A stretch of 64,000 nt of DNA from Rallus limicola (Eukaryota; Chordata; Aves; Gruiformes; Rallidae). A program made the translations under genes and the position numbers. Where the stretch lies: the NCBI GenBank assembly GCA_022605955.1, contig JAKCOZ010000058.1, positions 806,001 through 870,000 on the forward strand, given 5' to 3'. The notes under the pieces were generated by a model, which ran no database searches, was not told the DNA's origin, and was given only the letters and a program-made list of their open reading frames with translations. Within the stretch, counting starts at the first letter, position 1. Every line of letters starts with the position of its first letter. Positions 36,901 through 49,603 of the stretch are shown here, piece by piece.

Positions 36901-38339
36901 TGGGTGACTTTTGTAGGTGTGTGCAGATGAACATGCACGGCCATGTGCATTAGTCCTTTCATGATACTTCAGTGTTCTATTACCATACCTTTAAGAAAAC
37001 AAAAACAACCTACAAACCCTCATATTCTTTGATTGCTATTAGTCTTTTATTTCAAATCAAGGCCCTATTCAAGTACAGGCCCACTTATCAAATTAAATAA
37101 GGAAATCCGCTTGTTTATCACAGGTTTAAAGACCTGAGACAAATAAACCAATAGAAGAATAATAAACCAAAAAGCTTTTTTTCAAATTGAAGGAAATCAC
37201 TGTGACATATGTAAAACAAAAGCAAGAACAGAAATGAAACCCAACCCCCTCCAGGGGTCTCTCATGAGGCATGAGAAGACTCAAAACTTATAACCAACCA
37301 GCAAAACAGAACTACACATGGCTCTGACATTCACCTCTGAAAGAGAAAAATGAGTGTCAGAGTGCAAAGAAATCACATGTTTGAGGCAGTCACTTCAGTA
37401 AGGACAGGGACAGGATCTGACCAGTATATTACCACAGAAAGTAACAAGCCAGGTAACAAGCAGGGTGAGCATAATGTGGTTTCAAGTCTTGGGAACTTAA
37501 TGAGTTCCTAAACCTTACTATTTGTCTTGGGCTGGTAGTTTGAAGGATGAACAGCAGCTTCTAGGGAACACCAACTAGTCCATTATCAGGCATCAGTATG
37601 TGAAGATTCACTGACCAGGCCCTGTTACGTGCATCAACAGCATCCACTACTGAAATGACTCTTTTGTCCTTCCTTCTCCTCAACATTTAGTTGAAATAGC
37701 TGTCAAAACACCACCACTCTGGCACCTCTGCACTTCACATTACTGCCTCTCCAGAAGACTTATAGTATCCAAATACCATTTTACAAGTTACTGTAATGTC
37801 ACATAACCCCAGAAGCTTCCCTAGTCGCCCAGGGCATCCTTCAGCTTGTCATCATGGGACATGGCAGCTAGTGCTGGTTCTGCCTGCAGTTTACAGAGAA
37901 GCATACTCTGTTACACGTAACCATATCCTCAGCAGAGGCACAGAATCCCAAAACTCTTCAATCTTCCCACACAAAATTAAAACAAATAATTTTCTCTTAA
38001 GAGCAATTAAAACATTTCATTGTAAATTTCTCCTTACGTTTTATATTGTCTAACATCAATATGGTTGTTGAAAGCAAAATAAACATTTCAAAATGAAAAA
38101 TCAAAATATTCTGCTCCAAAAACCTGGAAATAAAACATTATAATGTTCTGCCTCTATTCTTTCTATGCTTTATTTGTTTAGTCAGAGTTAACACACATCC
38201 TTCAAGAATTTCAAGTCTGGTGAAATACTTTTGAGAAGTGAAATATTTCCAGAAAAATTCTAATCAATTCTAACAGCTGTGTCAATCACTGCTACTTGTC
38301 TGCCTCTGCACAGCTGGGTTAAGACACCCAGTGAGAGGT

Positions 38340-38832
38340 TATAAGCCATGAGTTTGAGATAGTAACATTGGTAGCTGGAGATTAATTGCTATTGATTAAC
38401 CAGAGCGTGACATTTAATTATCAGCTGATTTGGCACAAGATGGAAGCACCAAAAGAGCTGTTTGAACTCTAACTTTTCCTTTTTATCTAGTTAGCTCAGA
38501 TTTTACAGAAATGTAGAGCAAATTTCATAGTGATATTAAATATCTTGTCTTTTGTGTTCATCATTGCATGGCAGCAGTTATCCTTGAAAGGTACACCGTA
38601 TTAGATTGCTCAGCAAACAAATAAAATACATTTCTGTAAGTGAAAACAGCATGAACATTGAGCTTTGGAAGAGGAACTGTTTAAATTACAAAACAAATAA
38701 CTCTAATTTGTTATTTACTGTGCTTATCCTAATCATATAATGCCAATGCATCTATAAATTGCCTTGTCAGAGAGTGACTGCTGAAAAGTGATGAAAGCTG
38801 TCACTTAATCAAAAAACCTAAATTAATCAAAA
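38340..38832. promoter_or_regulatory. Candidate conserved AT-rich element
   Basis: About 490 bp without simple repeats, rich in homeodomain-type cores: GATTAATTGC, ATTGATTAACC (HNF1/PBX-like half-site) and ATTTAATTATC near 38388-38421. TTAATCAAAA is repeated at 38805-38814 and 38823-38832, an 18-bp interval. No open frame of interest. The call rests on composition and motif density only. Confidence 0.28.
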
Positions 38833-40267
38833 GGAAAAGAAAGAAAAGCAGACCCAGCAGTACCATTAAAGCTTTTTCCTGCTCTACCAGGTATGACAGA
38901 CATGACTGCAAAGTTAACAGACAAAAAACACAATGGAAGGAAGACGAAACTTCATAGGCCTCAATGCTGAAGCATACAAACTGGGTCTCCCAACACCTCC
39001 TCCAAAGCACTGAAGTCTACCCTGCAGCTTTAAGCAAATTTGATCTTGGCCTTGTTTGTTCTTATGGTGGTGATAAAATGCTCTGCAAAGAAACCACTGC
39101 ATTCCACCACAGAGAGAAGGCATCACCTCCAGTGGTGGACAAATAGTCTTCCTATCTAGTTTAAACATCATTTTGCAAACTGCTTTTGAATTCACCAAGA
39201 TGAGCAGCACTACAAAAGTGACAATATTTCTTCAGAAATTATTCTCTCCTAGAAGCTGCTGACAGGCCACAGGACTGAGTTTGCACAGAAGAATGACTCA
39301 TCACTTCTGATTAGAGGAATGAAATAAACATGGGCTTTATCAACACTGAAAGTTTTATCACTTCAAATTCTTTAAACACAGTTCCAAATTATAGGGCTAC
39401 ATTATTTTCTGTTGCAAGGGAATGCATTTCCACTAATGCTGGGGCAACTTTGGCATGTACTCTCTCCACCTGAGATGAGCCAGTAATAACATTATACTGT
39501 GGCAGATGTAATTGCTGTCTGTACACAAATTGTGGTAAATACTAGGGAGGGAGAAGACCTGTTTACCCAAAAGGACACACTGGCTGAAGAAATGGCTCAT
39601 GCCTATGTTTCATGCAGGAATTAGAAAAAGATTTCTAACCCAAAAATGAGTTCCTCGGGCAGCGTCTCAATTATGGGTAGTACAGAGACAGCTATTGTAA
39701 GATGGGGTTTGACTGATTTATAAAAGGCATAATTCCATGGTTTGCCTGCAGAGCTGGGGGATTTGACTCCAGTGATCAGGGAGGTCTGTGACATTCCCAA
39801 ATTTGGCTTTCAATCCTTCTTTCCCAAGGATAACAGTTAAATCATAGACAAAAACTTTCCAATGACAAGATCAGCTCCTCCATATGCAAATACAATAAAA
39901 GAGCTATAGAAACCCCAAACATGTGCTTGACCTCCGCAAAGCCTTGAATATCTTGGTACTGCATGCATTGCCAGCTGCACACCTTTGTGATTTTTTACTT
40001 ATGCCAGCTGGAAGTTTCTTCAAAACACAGAGAGCTGACATGCTTGTACTCTTACCCAAACCAGATTAATCACTCTTTTTATTTAAATATAAATCCAATC
40101 TTCTCTTCATAACTTAGTTGCCCATTTGTAACACATGCCAAATCGCACGTTGCGCAGAAGAGTATCTTGCTTTAGCATGTTAAGTTTCCTTCGTTTCAGC
40201 TAAGCCAGGACGACCATGCTCAAGCCTCTCTGACATCAAACCAAGTATTGCTTAATTCCGGCTGGCA

Positions 40268-40303
40268 GTGCTGCTGCTGCTGTTATGTGTTATGATGTTA
40301 TGT
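40268..40303. repeat. Short CTG run and TGTTATG repeat
   Basis: (CTG)4 at 40271-40282, followed by three imperfect TGTTATG units. Confidence 0.7.
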
Positions 40304-42850
40304 GCCACAGGGAGCCAGCCTGTGTTTCAGGGTCCTGAGAATGGGCTAAGCTTAATTAAAACAGAAAGAAATCCAAACCAGACCTTCACTGTTCAGCCCT
40401 TTCAGGATACTCTGTCTCATACTCAACAATGGCAGAGTTTCTGAAAAAGAAACAGAATGCTGGCAGAGGTGGGCCAGCTCTATGTAACACATCTGCAGAG
40501 GACACTGTTGATTACATGGTTAATCCTGTACTTCATTGCTTTAAAGAATGACATATCTTAAACTCCCTCCAAGAAATATAATAGGCAAAATTTTTAATGA
40601 AACCTACAGTCTGTCATACAAATAACTAAGGGTGCCCCAACCTGTCTATTTCTCCTGGACATTTTTCAGCAGAGCATCCTATCTCCCCCTAGCTGTTCAT
40701 CCTCTTCTGCTTCATTCTGTTACAGCTTCATACCACAAGCCTCTTTTCCTGCAGCTGCCTCACAATTATTCAGCTACCTCCTTCACACAACCCAGGCTCA
40801 CATGCTCTCCTCCATTTCTACTGACATGGCAGACTCCACCCTACGCCTGTCATCATTTCTCAATGAGGTAGCGATGATAGCACATAAAGAACACTCATTT
40901 TTCTTCTCATGTGTGCCAAATACACACTTTGCTATCATAAACCTTGCAAGAGACTGATTTTGAATCCCACTAGTACAGAGAAAATCTGTTCGCTATTCTC
41001 TGCTTTCTAAAGGTGTCACCAATAACAAACAACACAGCATCTGCTATGTGTTTGTTGCTAACAAAGCCAATGGGCTACTAGAGCTCAGTGACTGCTCCAC
41101 AGAGTATTACAAACTAGTAAGTCTTCCATTTCCATTGATAATTAACAGGTAACCTAATTGTTTGGTCTATTTTCTCTTCAAAACGTCCTACCAAGGAGTT
41201 CAGCAATATTGTTTATGATGTTCATTCCACATCTACAGGCTTGTGTTAGTTTACACTACAAAAACTAGGAAAAAAAACCCTTCAACCTGTAAGATGCTGC
41301 TGCAATTTTCAAGCTTCAATTATGGTAGTGCTCTGCTGCATCTGTAAGAAAACTCATACTGCTGAACAGAAAAAGGAACTTCTCGTTCCTTTTTGGTTGC
41401 CATGTCATTTGCTTTAATGCTTCTTGACAGACAACCTCTCTGTCAAGTGTCTGAAGCTGTGTTTTATGTGAACTTAAAGATCTTCCTAAGGAATTCTTAC
41501 AACTTCTATCGTGTCTGGTAACCAAGTTAGAAGGATGCTCTGGATTAAAGGGGATTTGTTGCAAGTTGTCACTCCATGTCACTAAATCCAGAAGAAAGTT
41601 CTGCTACTACAATGGTCCTGACAAGAGAAGATCATTTCGGATAGCTAACCTATATGCCAGAACCACACAAACCACACCATTCAGGAGTGATGATAAGGCA
41701 ATTCATGACTCTCTTCATAGGTATACAAAGCTACCTCTCAACCCCCATTCTTCCTTTATGAGAGGAAAGGCTAGAAAAACACAATTTCTAAAACTGATCA
41801 TCCACCCAACTACTGGATAATCAGGTTTACTGAATTTATTCCTCTCTCATCAGAAAGACAGAGATGTTACTAATGCCATAGTCCCTGGTAATAAAAATTG
41901 TGCAACCATAAACTTTCCTTGTGGACTAGAAATAACCTACAAAGGTAAAGGGATTTGGATTTATGTTTGCAATTTGTTCTTCTTTTGAGAACATATTTGT
42001 CAAAAATATCTGCAAACTTTTGGAGGCAACATTGTTTTCTGTCTGCAGTAAGACAGGTATATCAGACAACAAGAATTCAAATCTCTTTGATGAGCTTTCT
42101 TGCTCTGCTGAGCAACTGAGACATACAGGGAAGGAGGATATAAGAGATTATATGCTGTGGGTTAGCTGAATCAAATCATCTAAATATTGAAAACAGTCAA
42201 GGCCAGACTGGGGAAATTCTGTCTAGAAAGCACCTTTGGAACAGGTAGCATCCTAAAATGGGAGATCAAGGCCCAGGGCATAAGAATACTCTCCGTCTGC
42301 AGTTGACCATTAATAATTTCCATTTTTATCAGCCAAAATGTCAGTTTTTCTGTTACTCTGGCCATCTGCATGGAAAGTAAACAACATGTGAATATATATG
42401 CGACAAATGAACACAAAGTAAGTGGCCAGAATAGATTGAAAACCCTCTTCCAGACAGACACAATTCCACATGCTGCTCTTTTCTCCCAAATCTACCACAG
42501 CATGGCAAGACATGAAAAAGACTACAGAACAAGCAGGCTGTTTCCACATGGAGCAACCAGATAGTATATGTGCAAAGATTCAAGCAACTGTCAAATATTT
42601 CACATTTATTTATTAAAGAGAACTGGGAGTTCTGCAGCTGGTGGTATAATACACAAACACACCTAACACTGAAAATATGCCCTGAAGTAGCTAACTTTGA
42701 TAACATACATGAAAATTGTTTTTCAGTCAAAGGGCAAATATATTTTTGACTAATAATTGTTGACACAAATCAGAGACCCTGCCAAAATATTTACACTCAA
42801 TTTGATTACAACGACAATCAGAGTTCATTGTTGAATTTACTGTGTGGGTT

Positions 42851-42870
42851 CAGTTTTGACGTCAACACAA
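42851..42870. promoter_or_regulatory. Perfect CRE palindrome
   Basis: TGACGTCA at 42857-42864, extending to the 10-bp palindrome TTGACGTCAA. This is the full consensus for CREB/ATF-family dimers and keeps its CpG. There is no promoter or CpG island beside it, so it would be a distal site if functional. Confidence 0.35.
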
Positions 42871-45610
42871 ACATGGAGTAATTCTTTCTCTGCAGATCTT
42901 TTATATGTATTGACTACACATTAATTTATGTATTTCTGTATCTGTATAACTACATACATTTGCATACATAGTCCAGTTTGTTAATCCTTTTAATTTAGCA
43001 AAGATAGAACCATCCCCCATGTTTCTGATGTAGAACAGCAAGCACCTGGGCTAAGATAGTAGTTCTGCATCCTCACCAAATTGGCACTAACCACATCTAC
43101 ATACAGTCCATGGTTTTTGCTACTGCCTTGAGAAAGAACGTGTTCTAACTATACTTCCAACAACGTTATTATGTGGATCTGTTTCAAAATTCAGATGTTA
43201 TAATAAAGAGCCTTTTACATCTAGACTTACATTGTCTGAAAACCCCATGCTAATCCCTCCGGAAAACATGGGGTGGGCATTGCTGAGATAGGTAGCTCAT
43301 GACCACACCAGCATAACTGGCTGATGGCATCCACCCCTCCAAACATGGCCTGCCACAGACCAAGCCTACTTTGTGAAGAAACTTAACAAGCCAGTAATTT
43401 AGGCTAGATTTGCTGCATTGCACTGATTCTCTCTTTGTAAATAACCCAAATACCAGAAATAGACTTTGACTAGGTGCAACTTGGTTGCTCTGAATTTGAT
43501 GCAGGTGGCAGGATTCACCTGCCTGCTGAGAAGACAGAGAAAGACAGTGCTGTGCTGCTATCTGTGCTGCCCTCCAAGTTGGCATTTGCAACATGCCTCG
43601 TGACAGGGAGTCCTGACCATAATCTTATATGTCCTCCAATATCAGAACTATGCCATAGTTAGTACTGACCTGGCTTGCTTCTGCAAAATGTTCTTGACTA
43701 GTACATCCAACCACCTCTGAGTTGATGTGTACTTAGAAAAAAGGATGGGTGGGTGGGAGAATTAAATAAACTGTCAGGAACAAGAAGCTCTGATAACAGA
43801 GGGGTTTTTCTTTGGAGCTCTCGTAGCAGCCACAGAGCCCTGCTGCAGAAATATTCCAAGGTGCTGTGAAGTCTTCCTTCTTCATCAAATAGAGGCTGCC
43901 AAAACATACATCTACCTGGCTCCAAACGATTTGGTCATTAAAGGAAGCTCTGGCATCCCTCCACCTCCACAGCAGAGTAATCTTTTAAAGAGGATTTCTC
44001 ACCTTGGGGTGCATTTTCTGCTCTGTTTACAGCAACAGCCTGTTGTGAGATCCTTAGCTTGGGGCCTTCATTTCTCATTAGGATTCTCAGCTTCATGAAG
44101 AAAGGTTTGAGCAGCAAAAGCTTCAGGCTCTGTGCATGTTAGAATAGCTTCATGGCACGTTAAATTCAAATGCAGCCATAAACTGAGACTTCTCTTAAAG
44201 CAACTGGAGTTTCTATTAACTGCAGTGATTACCAAAAAGTGTCTGTAAACGTTTCAATGTCTGGATCAGTTCTTTTTTTCTGGCTAGAACGTTAGTATAG
44301 GATGATAGACTAATACACCATGCAGCTTCAGTAGCTTTCAGCTAAGAGATTTTTTACGGCTATGAGAAAATACAAAGAAGGAAGGTATGTATGTAGTCTT
44401 AAGAAATAACAGCAGCACTTTACTGTACTTCATATCTGCATAGTCCAGAACAGTTCTGAAATAATAATTAAACATTTCAGCAGCCTGGGAGATAAGTAAA
44501 AATTACTCTCATTTATAGATGGTTAAACATAAGCTCAGGAACTTAGATGCATTATCCTAGAAGACAAAGACAACTAACTGCAAATACGGGACTTGTTGTT
44601 TTTTTTCAGTACCAGACCCTAGCCACTAAATTAATCTTATGTCTCTTTGGAACAAGAGTGCTGTGATGAAATAATTTTTGGACATAGCAAATTGTGTCAT
44701 CCCCTCAGTATTGCAGGAATATGTTACAAGTGACGCTGTTGACAGACGTGATATTGTGTACTACAGTGTATAAGTGCAGCAGGTCCTCCTCTACCTACTT
44801 TCTTAAGTCTTCTGCCACATGACTTCAGAATGAATATTTTGCCAAATAAGATAAAATTTACTTCTACTGGATTATTCCTTGTCCTTGCTTTAAACAGGTT
44901 TCCCCTTGGGCTTCCTCTTTCTCTGAACCTCAAACACATCCATAGTTCCCTTGACTTTATGAAGACTTAAAGCCTTACCTTCTCTCGTCCCTCCTCTTAT
45001 CAAAGATTTTTACTGTACATAGCATCTCATATGAAGTTGAACAGAGAACTAAACAGAACAACTGGCAATGATTAGACAGGAAAAAGCTTGTGAGATTTCA
45101 GTTTTCTTATATAATGGAGACAGCAAGTCAAGGTTATTACTGAAAGCACTATGCTGTGGAAATGAAGAGTAGCTGGTGAGGCAATACGAACCTCACTATC
45201 ATACAACACGCAAGAAGGTGCGATACAGAACATGCTGGTTTAGGAGCTTAGTGTGTCCTATTGTTACCTGCCATTGATGCTGTGATTTTGTCTTGAATTC
45301 ATAGGATCAGAGCAAATGTACTACAGCTGATAAGCAAATGCACGCTAAACTCCATAAAGCAAAATTTGCAAGGGAGCAAAAAGCTAGAATCTATAGATCT
45401 ATAGGCATGATTTCCAACTACGCTGTTGAAAGGGGACTTCACAACAGTTACTTTCTCATCTCCCTCCCTTTTTTTTCCCCTCCTTTCCTTTATTGTCACT
45501 CCTCAGCACCCATATCTCTTCATCCTCCTTCCAGTATACTGGTGATGACTCAAGAACACAGATTTAGACCTTTATCTATATAATTAGACATCTTGTCTCC
45601 TTCAGGCTTA

Positions 45611-46305
45611 AGATCATAGAATCCTTTAATGGTTAGGGCTGGAAGGGACCTTAAAGATCCTCAAGTTCCAACTCCCCTGCCATGGGGACCTCTCACTAGA
45701 CCAGGATGCTCAAGGCATCAACCTGGCCTTGAACACTTCCAGGGGAGGGGGCAGCCACAGCTTCTCTGGGCAACTTGTGTCAGTGCCTCACAACCCTCAC
45801 AGTGAAGAATTTCTTCCTAATATCCAATCTAAATCTACTCCCTTACAATTTAAAACCATTCCCCTTTGTCCTATCACTCCATGCCCTTCTAAAAAGTCCC
45901 TCCCCAGCTTTCTTGAGGGCCCCTTCAGGTACTGGAAGGCTGCTATTAGATTTTCCTGCAGCCTTCTCTTCTCCAAGCTGAAGAAGTCCAACTCTCTCAG
46001 CCTGTCTTCACAGGAGGGATGTTCCAGTCCTCTGATCACCAGTGTGACCCTGCTCTGAACTTGGTCCAACAGCTCAATGTCTTTTCTTATACTGGGGACC
46101 CCAGAGCTGGACACAGTACTCCAGGTGGAATCTCATGAGAGTAGGGGTGGAAGAAATCACCTCCCTCAACCTGCTGGCCACATTCCTTTTGATGCAGCCC
46201 AGGATATGGTTGGCCTTCTGGGATCGAGCATGCATTGTCAGACCACGTTGAGTTTCTCATCCACTAGCACCCCCAAATCCTTCTTTGCAGGGCTGCTCTC
46301 TATCA
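45611..46305 (-). mobile_element. CR1 LINE fragment with ORF2 remnant
   Basis: About 695 bp of CR1 in minus orientation. The 3' end is marked by GATTCTATGATCTT on the minus strand at 45611-45624. Body sequence includes the family-typical AAGGGACCTT block and the segment encoding ORF2 C-terminal motifs: IRGLEHPSCEDRLREL, FFSLEKRRLQ, NLIAAFQYLKG. Frameshifts break the ORF beyond these. 5'-truncated and inactive. It shares the orientation of the two copies near 7.5 and 9.5 kb. Confidence 0.95.
45797..46114 (-). pseudogene. CR1 ORF2 reverse-transcriptase remnant
   Basis: Open stretch of the decayed ORF2. The first part reads like the CR1 RT C-terminal region (KDIELLDQVQSRVT, LRELDFFSLEKRRL, LIAAFQYLKG). 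After that the frame drifts out of register and ends in non-homologous residues. No catalytic core is present. Confidence 0.85.
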
Positions 46306-46626
46306 TAACTCATGGACACTTAAAGACAGTTTATTAATTCTGTAATTTGTGATCCATGCAAAGCATTGGCAGAGTCATCTACACTGTCATGTACCTCCCA
46401 GGGCAAGGAAAATGGGCACTTGTTAAACCCCCACGCCACTCATGGTGATATGGACAAAACAAGCTTCCTCCAGACTATGTACAGAATGCTGGGACATGAA
46501 CAGTGGCCAAACATAAACACACAGAGACAAAGACATGAGAAACCTGGCCTTTCTCTTAAGTGTCATGAGGCCTCAGAGACATTCCTGATCAGACTTGGAC
46601 CTGACTTCATTTCTCAGATGTCTTGT

Positions 46627-46662
46627 GGAACTAACTGAGGAACTAACTGTGGCACCAACTGA
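46627..46662. repeat. 12-bp tandem repeat, three units
   Basis: GGAACTAACTGA, GGAACTAACTGT, GGCACCAACTGA in direct succession, followed by a partial GGAAGA. Confidence 0.9.
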
Positions 46663-47849
46663 GGAAGAGTCTGGCTGCTACTTGGGGAGGAAAGAGACCA
46701 AATAAATACAATGAAGAATCCATATTATCACGAGAGTCTTTATACTTCAGTCATTATATGCCACTCAAAAATTCCCTATGAGCTTGTGGATATGTCAAAA
46801 GCTGATCTACTAAAAAGGGCATAAATAACCACGAAGCATAACCTTTCTGGGTTGAAGGTAGGTCAGCACTGGTACTGAAGAGAAAAGGCAAATGAATTGT
46901 GTGTGACAAGGAGGACCTATAGACAGCAAACTTCTATGTATTAAGTACTGCAGAGTTCACAGCTAACTCTGGTTAGCTCTGTATCAGGAAAAGTAAGAGC
47001 CTTTGAGCAAGTAGGCTCTAGGTAGCAAGATCAAAACACAGCAGTCTGGTAAGTTTTCAGATGAGGAACCTGCAACAAAGGCTATCTGAGGCCTTAAACA
47101 GAATGTGGATGTCATACCCTGGTAGGAAAACACCAGAGTGATTAATAATAGTTTAACAGGATAAAGAAGTCCTGTATCTTCTAGACATAGTGCTTTGTAA
47201 AACACAAGTCAGTCTTCACTCTGGCAGACGTTACTTGAGAAGTGCATGATTTCAGAGAGCATATCAAAAATAGCTGCAGTGTTTTCTGTAAGATAGCCGA
47301 GTTCATTTAGAAAAGCTCTTTCTGCAGAAATGTTTGCACATCTTTCTGATACTTATTTACTCTGGAGACTATGAGCTCTTGTTTCGGATCTTCCGTAGGA
47401 ATTTCTCAAAACATTAATAAAATAGTACACCACCTCACACTCTGCAGCCTGGGCACTTGGAAAACACACCTGAAATCTCATGAAAAGCGGGGGAGAGTTG
47501 CAAAAAGGTTCTTGATTGCGTGCGCTGCAGTTATGCCAAATACAAATCCTGATTTGAGGGTCAGGATTGTTTCTTGAAGAAGGTACTAGCTGAGTTAAAC
47601 AGGTGGCTGATCTACAACTATAGAAAGGCCACAATAGTTATCCTGTTGTTTACTGACTTCTTCCCCCACCCCACCTTTTAGATTATGTAAGTGAACAGAC
47701 AGGCTTTTCTCTCTGAAACCCCAACCAAAATGAGTATTCTCCTTCAATACAGGCTTCTAGTTTCCATGCTGGTCAGTGGCAGGCAACACCTGTGGCTGTG
47801 CAGAAATGTGATTTTCCATCCCAGAAGAACTACGAGGATTTTAAAAAGG

Positions 47850-47872
47850 AATAATAATAATAAAAAAAAAAA
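47850..47872. repeat. ATA microsatellite with A-run
   Basis: (ATA)4 followed by A11. Confidence 0.85.
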
Positions 47873-49589
47873 TCAGTTCAGGTTACTTAAAAGATTTAAT
47901 ACTAAAAGTCTTAGTTTTGAGAAGTCTTTAATTTATAATTAGCTTAGCTTTCTAAAGGAAAGGTCATTTTGAAATGAAACAAGCACTATTTTTAAAGCTA
48001 AAAAAGGTCAAAATGGATGTACTGCAAATTTGGAAAATTTCTGCTCCCCCAAAAATATTTGTCTTGAAAAACTGAAACTAACTCATGACTGTGAATTGGT
48101 TCAGTTTTAATGAATCCACTTGCTCTGAAAAATATAATTTTCATGGAAATATTAATGACTAGCTCCATGGTGCCACTAGTAGTACAGTATATACTGTAAC
48201 GTCTCACAGAGCTAGAGTCATCAGTCTTGGTGGGTTATGCTTTGTTGACAGAAAGAAAAGGATTAAGATATTGGAAAAGAAAAACAGAAGCTTTTTTTTA
48301 AACTAAATTGGCCTCTGCCAATAAACTGAAAGGGTACTTTCATTTAGATCCACCAGAAAACCTCTTTAAAATAACTAGGTAAGTGAGAAGTTGGATTGCC
48401 TTGAGATTATTTGGTTACTTAAAACTGATCTCAAAATATAATCATGAAACTGCACTAACATGACCAAGCAAATTCCCCATAGAAGGAGGGAATTTTGAAG
48501 CCCAAATATATCTACCATTAAACTAAGTCAAGGAAACAAAACATGAGCAATCTGAAGTTTAATTAAAACATCAATAAGGGAGCCTTAAATTTTGCAGTGA
48601 AAGATAAAGATGACACAGCTGAGCTGCAGATGGTACTGAAAAAGGGAAAGTATTCTGTTATCACAAGCCCTCAAAAGGAGACAACCCACCTTCAACCGCC
48701 TTTCGTTTTGCCATTGGATAGCCATGGGACAATTTCTGCTCCATCAGTAGTCCCTCTGCCACAAAGAAACAGTTCTGGTCCCTCAAGAACAGAAATACTA
48801 TTGCAGGCAGCCCCTTGATAGCAAGGTGAATGGAAGATGACTAGGTACAGGGTACAAACATACAGTGTTAAATCATATGCCAATGCTTAAAGGCTGAGAG
48901 AACTCCAGGGCAAAGCCAGACTGTTGCTTTCCAGTGGCACAGAGATCTCAGGCATATGACACGAAAGGCAGCTTTCCTTGTCCTTGTGTTTTGCAACATT
49001 CAATTAACTGTGTTCTGCAATGCACAAAGACAATCTGTCACTGCAAGTGGTGCTGATTTCTGTTCTTAAACTGCCTCTTAACATGGTCACAGTAAAACTC
49101 CCAGGGCTAAAAGCTTGCTCCATTTATGATAAAACGTGAATAAAAACTGACAAAGAGATAAGAACTCTTTTTTTAAGACTTCCCTAAAAGGCTGAGGAAT
49201 CTAAACAAAGGGGTCTTGATTATTAGCTTAGGACAACCTATCATCACTGCTACGCGGACAAATTGCACTGAATGCCAAAACACACTGAAGACACAATAAT
49301 TTATCAGTCAGAACACAGAAAACTGTGCTGTGCATGGTGACTTTCCAGATCACATTTCTTCCTTGCAGGTCCTCCATTTCTCTCTTAAAGAGACATTACG
49401 ATGCAGCTAAGGCTAAAAAAGAGTTTGGCAGAGAAAGCAAAGAAAGGTGTCACACAGAAGAGTACCTAATTTTGAGCACCAAACTAAATTCATATCAATC
49501 TCCCTTTATATTTCCTAGAAAATAGAGGGGCTCTGCTAGAGTGTAATTCAAAGCATAAGTGGAAGTTGTCTGTCAATCACACACTGGTA

Positions 49590-49603
49590 ACACACACACA
49601 CAC
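49590..49603. repeat. CA microsatellite
   Basis: Short (AC)n run leading into a C-run. Confidence 0.8.

Larger units (their letters stand above)
29886..38339. other. Unique non-coding DNA, no gene seen
   Basis: About 8.5 kb with no recognisable transposon or exon. Contains purine-rich tracts (about 30001-30215 and 31968-32045), two perfect inverted repeats (31201-31227 and 32444-32463) and an AAT microsatellite (33889-33916). The longest open frame of the window (34243-34800, plus, 185 codons) lies here but shows no recognisable domain. Confidence 0.55.
38833..45610. other. Unique non-coding DNA, no gene seen
   Basis: No gene recognised. A CTG/TGTTATG simple repeat lies at 40268-40303 and a perfect CRE at 42857-42864. 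The minus-strand frame at 42353-42766 (137 codons) has no family features. Confidence 0.55.

Noticed and set aside
42353..42766. 137-codon minus-strand open frame, cysteine-rich
   Set aside because: Cysteines are irregularly spaced and fit no knuckle or finger pattern; likely chance.
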